From positions 5,389,234 to 5,453,233 of the forward strand of contig NZ_CM001439.1 of NCBI RefSeq assembly GCF_000244955.1: a stretch of 64,000 nt of DNA. The letters are read 5' to 3'. A model generated the notes under the pieces. That model ran no database searches. It had not been told where the DNA came from and saw only the letters and a program-made list of their open reading frames with translations. Shown piece after piece: positions 59,764-64,000 of the stretch. The position numbers and the translations under genes were made by a program. Each line of letters opens with the position of its first letter. Within the stretch, counting starts at the first letter, position 1. The DNA comes from Saccharomonospora marina XMU15. Lineage in GTDB: Bacteria; Actinomycetota; Actinomycetes; Mycobacteriales; Pseudonocardiaceae.

Positions 59764-60218
59764 TTACTCGGGCCCGGCGGTGCGTTGTCCTCGGCGAAGA
59801 CGGCTGGCGACGTAGCTGGCACCGTCGCCGCCGTTCTCCCGGTACCAGGAGCTGGCGGTGGTGTCGGCGACACCGAGCAGGTCGGCGAGCATCTTCCAGT
59901 GGACCGAGCCAACCAGTGACAGCCAGGCACCGTTGCGGGCGGTTCGGGCGCTGGGGACGCCCACCTTGCGCAGCCGGGTCTGCAGGGTGGCCGAGACCAT
60001 CGGCCGGCCGGGGCGCAGCCCTGGGAACAGGTAGGGAGTCGGGCGGTGCCGCAGCGCGCCCCCGAGTGGGCGACGGTTGGTGACGGGATCAGTTTCGTGG
60101 TGGTGTACCAGTTCTTCCGGACCGCCATCAGCTCACGCAGTCGCCGATCGTAGCGCGGCTGCCGGGCCTGCAGGTTGTCGTTCTGCTCGTCCGGCTTTGG
60201 CCGGGACACCGCGTTCAT
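59764..60218 (-). pseudogene. Tyrosine-recombinase-like partner gene, frameshifted
   Basis: One frame starts MNAVSRPKPDEQNDNLQARQPRYDRRLRELMAVRKNWYTTTKLIPSP. Another continues YLFPGLRPGRPMVSATLQTRLRKVGV and LADLLGVADTTASSWYRENGGDGASYVASRLRR. Joined, this resembles the C-terminal part of the second recombinase in tandem recombinase elements, with its YLFPG motif. It overlaps the other recombinase gene by 4 bp (ATGA). A frameshift near 60075 disables it. Confidence 0.6.
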
Positions 60219-60930
60219 CGCTCCCTCCTCCGGCGGCCAGCAGGCTCGCCTGCCGCGTGATCGCTGAAGTCGTCGTCCATCTCCGCCTCCGCCTCGGCCA
60301 TCGCGAAGGCGCGCTGCAAGGCGGCCTCCTCGGCCGCATCCAGGTGCTCACGGACCTTCAGGTTCTTGAACTCGCTACTGACCGCCGTGTAGATCGCCGT
60401 GGTCGCCGCGTGGGAATGACTGACCTGGTCGGTGACGAACTGCCCGTCATAGCCGGACTCGATCAACCTGGTCACGTACGTGTAGCGCAGGCAGTGCGGC
60501 CCCAGATGATCCGGCAGCCCCGCCACTTCGCGCCAATGCTGGAAGCGCTAGTTGACCGCCTGCTCGGAGAGCATCTCATCGCGCTCGGTCGGGAACATCA
60601 CGTCGTCGTCCTCGCGGTCGATATAGAACAGCGGCCGGACGTTGTCCAGGTAGACCTGGACCGTCTGCACCGCCCACGGCCACACCGAGATCACCATCCG
60701 CCGCGGTCAGCGCGCCCTTGCGCCCCTCCGTTCGCAGCCGCCGGATCTCCGGTTCCATGCAACCGAACAGTCGCTTTCTCTCTTCGCGGGTCAGTGGCCG
60801 GTTCCCGCTGGGATTGCCGATGCACTCCTGCGCATGGCGGACCGCCTTGAGGTGCCGCAGCGCGAACGTGCCGAACAGCTCCTTACAGACCAGTGGCCAC
60901 TCGGCCACTACATCGCCCTCCGGCAACGCC
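60215..60930 (-). pseudogene. Tyrosine site-specific recombinase (integrase), broken
   Basis: The C-terminal catalytic part reads PHCLRYTYVTRLIESGYDGQFVTDQVSHSHAATTAIYTAVS, containing the HxxR motif, the second His and the Tyr nucleophile. Upstream, FYIDREDDDVMFPTERDEMLSEQAVN ends in a TAG before RFQHWREVAGLPDHLG (near 60550), and a further frame change is needed to join LKAVRHAQECIGNPSGNRPLTREERKRLFG. Only part of the N-terminus can be found. It may be the remains of the integrase that brought in part of this DNA. Confidence 0.7.
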
Positions 60931-60950
60931 TCGACACCTTCGCCGACACG

Positions 60951-61196
60951 CTCACCGCAACAATCGACAACAGCGAATCCCGTTGGTGACAGTTATCTCT
61001 GGCAAGTAACAGATATCGCTGGGAGTCACAAGTGCTCGTCCACACAAGACAGTTGTCTTGTTTGATGAATCGCTTGACATGGAGGCGGTGACGAAGCGTC
61101 CATAGTCGTGTAGCCCGAGCCACCGGATGCGCACCGGCGGGCGACGCCCTGGCCGGGGCATGACCACCCATTCCGTATCAACACATGGAGTTCGTC
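60951..61196. other. Intergenic region with a possible promoter
   Basis: About 245 bp without a gene. TTGACA at 61073-61078 is a good -35 box on the plus strand, though a -10 box at the proper distance is not clear. It precedes the gene at 61197. Confidence 0.35.
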
Positions 61197-61988
61197 ATGT
61201 CCCGTAAGAACCGTCAGAACCGCGACGCCAGCAGCGACCGCCACCTGCACGTCGTGGCCGATGACCCCGGTCAGACCGCGCGAACGACGGAGGACAAGGT
61301 GCGCGCCGCACTGGTCGACAGTCCCGGTTCCACCACCGTCAAGCTGGCGATGACGGCCGGGGTTGGCCGTTCAACGGCGGCGAAGATCCTGGCTCGCTGG
61401 GGCCGCGACGGTGACGCGATCCGCACCGCGGGCGGCGGCCCTCGCGATCCCGATACCTGGGCACTTGCGTTGTCGGACAGCGACGCCGCCGACACCGCCA
61501 TGCTGGATGCCGACGACACGTTGCCGGACGCGCTTACGACGCCCAACACCGATCAGGTCAGCGACACCGTAGCCGAGGAACCGGCAGGAACCGAGGAAAC
61601 GGCGAACGATGTCGCCGAATCGGCCGCCGAGGGCCTCACTGGCGGCGCGTGCTCATCGTCCATCGACGCTGATGGGCACACCGCTCCTTCTCCGGCAGCC
61701 TCTGCTGCGGTCGCGGATTCCACCGACACCGGCCCGAGGGACAAGAATCGACTGCCCAAGGGCGGGTTGCGGGTGTTGGTGAAGGAGTACCTGGCCGAGC
61801 GCCCGGATGGGAGTTTCGGACCTGCTGAGATCGGCAAGGAGTTGCTGCGGTCGGGCGGCGCGGTCAACAACGCGCTGGAGAAGCTCGTCGCCGACGGACA
61901 CGCGATCAAGACCTGCGAGGCGCCGAAGCGGTTCGCCATCAACCCGGACAAGGCTGGTGCCCTGGAAAAGACCGCCGACACAGAGTAA
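61197..61988 (+). CDS. Putative DNA-binding protein with two winged-helix-like segments
   Basis: 263 residues from ATG at 61197 (GGAG 6 nt upstream; ATG at 61185 also in frame). The first segment, KVRAALVDSPGSTTVKLAMTAGVGRSTAAKILARWGRDGDAI, looks like a MarR/IclR-type helix-turn-helix. An acidic, Ala/Thr-rich linker of about 100 residues follows (EEPAGTEETANDVAESAAEG). The second segment is LRVLVKEYLAERPDGSFGPAEIGKELLRSGGAVNNALEKLVADGHAI. The layout recurs in genes of Pseudonocardiales mobile elements as far as I recall. Function is unknown. Confidence 0.65.
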   Translation: MSRKNRQNRDASSDRHLHVVADDPGQTARTTEDKVRAALVDSPGSTTVKLAMTAGVGRSTAAKILARWGRDGDAIRTAGGGPRDPDTWALALSDSDAADTAMLDADDTLPDALTTPNTDQVSDTVAEEPAGTEETANDVAESAAEGLTGGACSSSIDADGHTAPSPAASAAVADSTDTGPRDKNRLPKGGLRVLVKEYLAERPDGSFGPAEIGKELLRSGGAVNNALEKLVADGHAIKTCEAPKRFAINPDKAGALEKTADTE

Positions 61989-62738
61989 CCGGCCTGGCCA
62001 CTAACCGCCCGTACGGGCACCAGTCCGCCTATCCGCACGCAGGGCCGCCCGCTAGGACACGGCCCTGCGGCGGGCTCTCTCCGGGGCCACGGCCCCCGCA
62101 TCGGCCACGGACGGCCTCCGCTTTTCGTTCCCGCCCGGTCGCTGCCTGCAGCTTGTGGGCAGCGACCGGGGCGGCACTGTCGGCGACGGGCGAAACCTGC
62201 TGCCGTGCTGATCCCCTGCCGCTGATACCTGGGTTCCCGTCGCGGTTCTGGCAGCGACTGGGCCCGGTCGACTGGTCGAATACACAGGGCCGTGGATTCT
62301 CGCTACGGGTCGAGCGGCCGGCGGCAGCCGCGCTGGCCCGCCGCCTACCGGTGCGGCGATAGCACCAATGACCCCAGCTGTGATCCGGTACCGCGCCGAA
62401 ACCGGTATGCGATTCGCTTTCCGGTTCTGTGGTATCGACCGCGTGAGTTGGTTGCGTCATCGATGCCTGGTGCGAGACCAGTGGTCGGCGCTGTCATCGT
62501 CGGCGGGTGGGCGCGTGCTCCGGGCGGGTCGTGGGTTGTGTTCGCAGTTGGGTATCGCAGAAATGGCCTGCGTGGCACGCGGCGGCGACAGCGAACAGCG
62601 CGGCTCGGTGGCGGTGGTCAGCGGCCCTGTTCGCTGGGGCGCGGCGACGGGTGGTCTGGCGGGTGGTGTGTCGGGTGGGAGGAGGGCGGTCGGCGGGTGG
62701 AGGTGGGGGCTATGTCGCGGGTAGGCCTGGGGAGATGG
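61989..62738. other. Long stretch without a convincing gene
   Basis: About 750 bp. Long plus-strand frames exist (for example 62292 onward), but the translations are Gly/Arg-rich, low in complexity and lack any family pattern, as expected for shadow frames in GC-rich DNA. No tRNA, clear palindrome or repeat array was found. Confidence 0.4.
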
Positions 62739-63071
62739 TCAGTCGAGGAGGATGGCGGCGGCGCGGTTGATCAGGGTGTCGGCGAGGGGGCCGAGTTCGG
62801 TTGCGCAATGGATCGGGCCCTGGCCGGGTGGGGTGGTGTCGTCGATCCAGTTGTTGGGGTCGTCGGTGGCGAGGAGGGTCCATGTCATGTTGTCGGCCAG
62901 GACCTCGGCCACGGCACACGACTGGGTGCTGTAGAAGTCGCGCTGGATGCGTGCCCGCACGCGGTGTCGACCGAGGCGGACGATGCGGCTGTAGCGGTAG
63001 CGGTGTTGGTCGCAGCTGGTGCTGTGGTCGAGTTCGGTGATCCGCCGCGCGGCGGGGCTGGTGGCGTTCAT
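62739..63071 (-). CDS. Hypothetical protein
   Basis: 110 residues. It reads RRITELDHSTSCDQHRYRYSRIVRLGRHRVRARIQRDFYSTQSCAVAEVLADNMTWTLLATDDPNNWI, a plausible beta-rich small protein, ending LADTLINRAAAILLD. No known domain. It lies downstream of the VWA gene on the same strand, with a hairpin between them. Confidence 0.6.
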   Translation of the reverse strand: MNATSPAARRITELDHSTSCDQHRYRYSRIVRLGRHRVRARIQRDFYSTQSCAVAEVLADNMTWTLLATDDPNNWIDDTTPPGQGPIHCATELGPLADTLINRAAAILLD

Positions 63072-63117
63072 CGGGGCATGTCCCTTCTGTCGTCGGTTGG
63101 GCTGGCTGGGGCGGGGT

Positions 63118-63150
63118 GGCTAGGGCGGGGTCCGTGTTCCGCCCCTAGCC
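63118..63150 (-). terminator. Hairpin after the VWA gene
   Basis: GGCTAGGG and CCCTAGCC pair, followed inward by a bulged C and CGG/CCG, around a short loop. It lies 8 bp beyond the VWA gene stop on the minus strand and probably ends or attenuates its transcript. Confidence 0.6.
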
Positions 63151-63157
63151 AGGGTGG

Positions 63158-64000
63158 TTAGCGGGTGGCTCGTAGCGCGGCGGTGGCGGCCTGTCCGATG
63201 GCGCGGGCGGTGGTGGTCGGGTCGGTCAGGGTGTGCACGGTGGCGCCGTCCATCGGTTCGTTGGAGGGCTCGTCGGGTTGCAGCCACAGCACCGCGCACC
63301 CGTTGGCGCGCAATCGGTCGAGCATCTTCTGCGCCGGGGTCTTGGTGATGCTCTCGAAGCACCCGTCGGAGATGATCACCAGTAGGCGGGCGGCGTCGGG
63401 GCGGGACAGGTCGAGCGCGCCGTCGAGCGCGCTGATCGCGGTGTCGATGCGGTGCTCGCCGTCGCCTGCGTCGAACTCGGTCACGCGGGGCGGGGCGTTG
63501 CCGGGGTGAGTGATCGGGCGTACGTGGTAGCCGAAGATCACGCTCGCCGTGGTGGTGGGTACGGCGGTGTGGTGGGCGGCGTCGGCCAGAATCCAGGCTG
63601 CCGAGGCGACCGGTTTCGCGAAGGCGCTCATGGACCCCGATACGTCGCATGCGATCCCGATGCGTAGCGGTGGTGCGGGCACGGTGGCGCGGGTGGTGCG
63701 GGTGAACGGTTCGGCGGTGGGGACTGTGCCCGCCGCCCGTTGCGCGTCGGCGGTCATGGCTCCGCGCATGCGCAACCGCCCTGGGGGCGTGGCCGATCTG
63801 GTCTTGGCGACCGTGCGGTCACGAACCCCGGCGGTGTTCAGTGCCCGTGCGAGTTGGCGGGCGGCGGTACGTTCGGACGTGCGCGGTGCCCGGGTGCCAC
63901 GGGTGGTGGTGCCGAAGGCGGGTGGTTTGCCGGAGCGGTTGAATACGGCTCGCGCGTTGCGGTGCGCGTCCTGCCGTGCCTCGTTCTCGTCGGCGGCGGC
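63158..64000 (-). CDS. VWA-domain protein, N-terminus beyond the window
   Basis: At least 281 residues; the frame is open to the right edge, where it reads AADENEARQDAHRNARAVFNRSGKPP. A von Willebrand factor A domain begins LRIGIACDVSGSMSAF, the DxSxS MIDAS metal site, followed by a conserved Thr in HRIDTAISALDGAL and RLLVIISDGCFE (the distal Asp). Proteins of this type with a long N-terminal region resemble the CobT-like VWA partner of MoxR/CobS AAA-ATPases. The AAA partner may lie just right of the window. Cytoplasmic. Confidence 0.8.
   Translation of the reverse strand, partial: AAADENEARQDAHRNARAVFNRSGKPPAFGTTTRGTRAPRTSERTAARQLARALNTAGVRDRTVAKTRSATPPGRLRMRGAMTADAQRAAGTVPTAEPFTRTTRATVPAPPLRIGIACDVSGSMSAFAKPVASAAWILADAAHHTAVPTTTASVIFGYHVRPITHPGNAPPRVTEFDAGDGEHRIDTAISALDGALDLSRPDAARLLVIISDGCFESITKTPAQKMLDRLRANGCAVLWLQPDEPSNEPMDGATVHTLTDPTTTARAIGQAATAALRATR

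Noticed and set aside
62292-63161. 289-codon plus-strand open frame
   Set aside because: Low-complexity translation, and it runs antisense to the better-supported gene at 62739-63071.

Overview
The window is high-GC DNA with frequent GTG starts and short gene overlaps. It carries a conservon, a latex-clearing-protein locus, ECF41, BlaI/M56, MMPL and LGFP-repeat amidase genes. Together these point to a mycelial actinomycete of the Pseudonocardiales (Amycolatopsis, Saccharomonospora or Prauserella type). This is inferred from gene content; no 16S or other marker gene is present.

Left part (1-29.8 kb) looks like ordinary chromosome. In order: an acoX-acoA-acoB-type operon for a TPP-dependent 2-oxo-acid/acetoin dehydrogenase E1 (acoB runs off the left edge); a fatty-acid desaturase; three small membrane proteins; a BlaI/M56 pair with a BlaI-like operator; an MMPL transporter and zinc-ribbon protein divergent from a MarR regulator; a P450 lacking the ExxR motif; a MazEF-like pair; a secreted amidase with LGFP repeats and a lipoprotein; a cupin; a TetR-controlled DrrAB-like ABC exporter with a metallo-beta-lactamase-fold hydrolase; a MerR/polysaccharide-deacetylase pair; an LcpR/Lcp rubber-oxygenase pair; an ECF41 sigma factor divergent from an AhpD-like protein with a matching promoter; a pyridoxamine-oxidase-fold protein; and a conservon (CvnA-B-C-D) followed by a GAF protein and a convergent acyl-CoA dehydrogenase homologue.

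At 29.85 kb lies the 3' half of a tRNA-Lys(UUU) gene without its 5' half. This is the expected scar where an integrative element recombined into the tRNA, and geometry places the element to the right. From here to the right edge the DNA is accessory. It holds a Gabija-like defence pair (OLD nuclease plus UvrD-type helicase) flanked by fragments of a Schlafen/AlbA-type gene; a truncated acetyltransferase next to a lone IS end; a WXG100-like/polymorphic toxin/immunity trio; and two copies of a convergent XRE-TPR regulator plus HAD-hydrolase module.

The segment 42.7-55.3 kb is a stack of nested insertion sequences. IS21 is split by an IS110. An IS256 is split by an IS30, which is itself split by a second IS110. 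An ISL3 element sits between two inverted IS5 halves. A MarR/MFS drug-export pair is trapped among them. Beyond come a TetR-regulated operon (MFS exporter, BtrH_N/DUF4872 protein, alpha/beta hydrolase), two broken tyrosine recombinases, a double winged-helix-like protein, a hypothetical gene and a VWA-domain protein cut by the right edge.

The best candidates for new biology are the duplicated XRE-TPR/HAD modules, the MFS-BtrH_N-hydrolase operon, the ExxR-less P450, and the IS110 element with an exact CT-core insertion and a likely bridge-RNA region. No CRISPR array or rRNA was seen.
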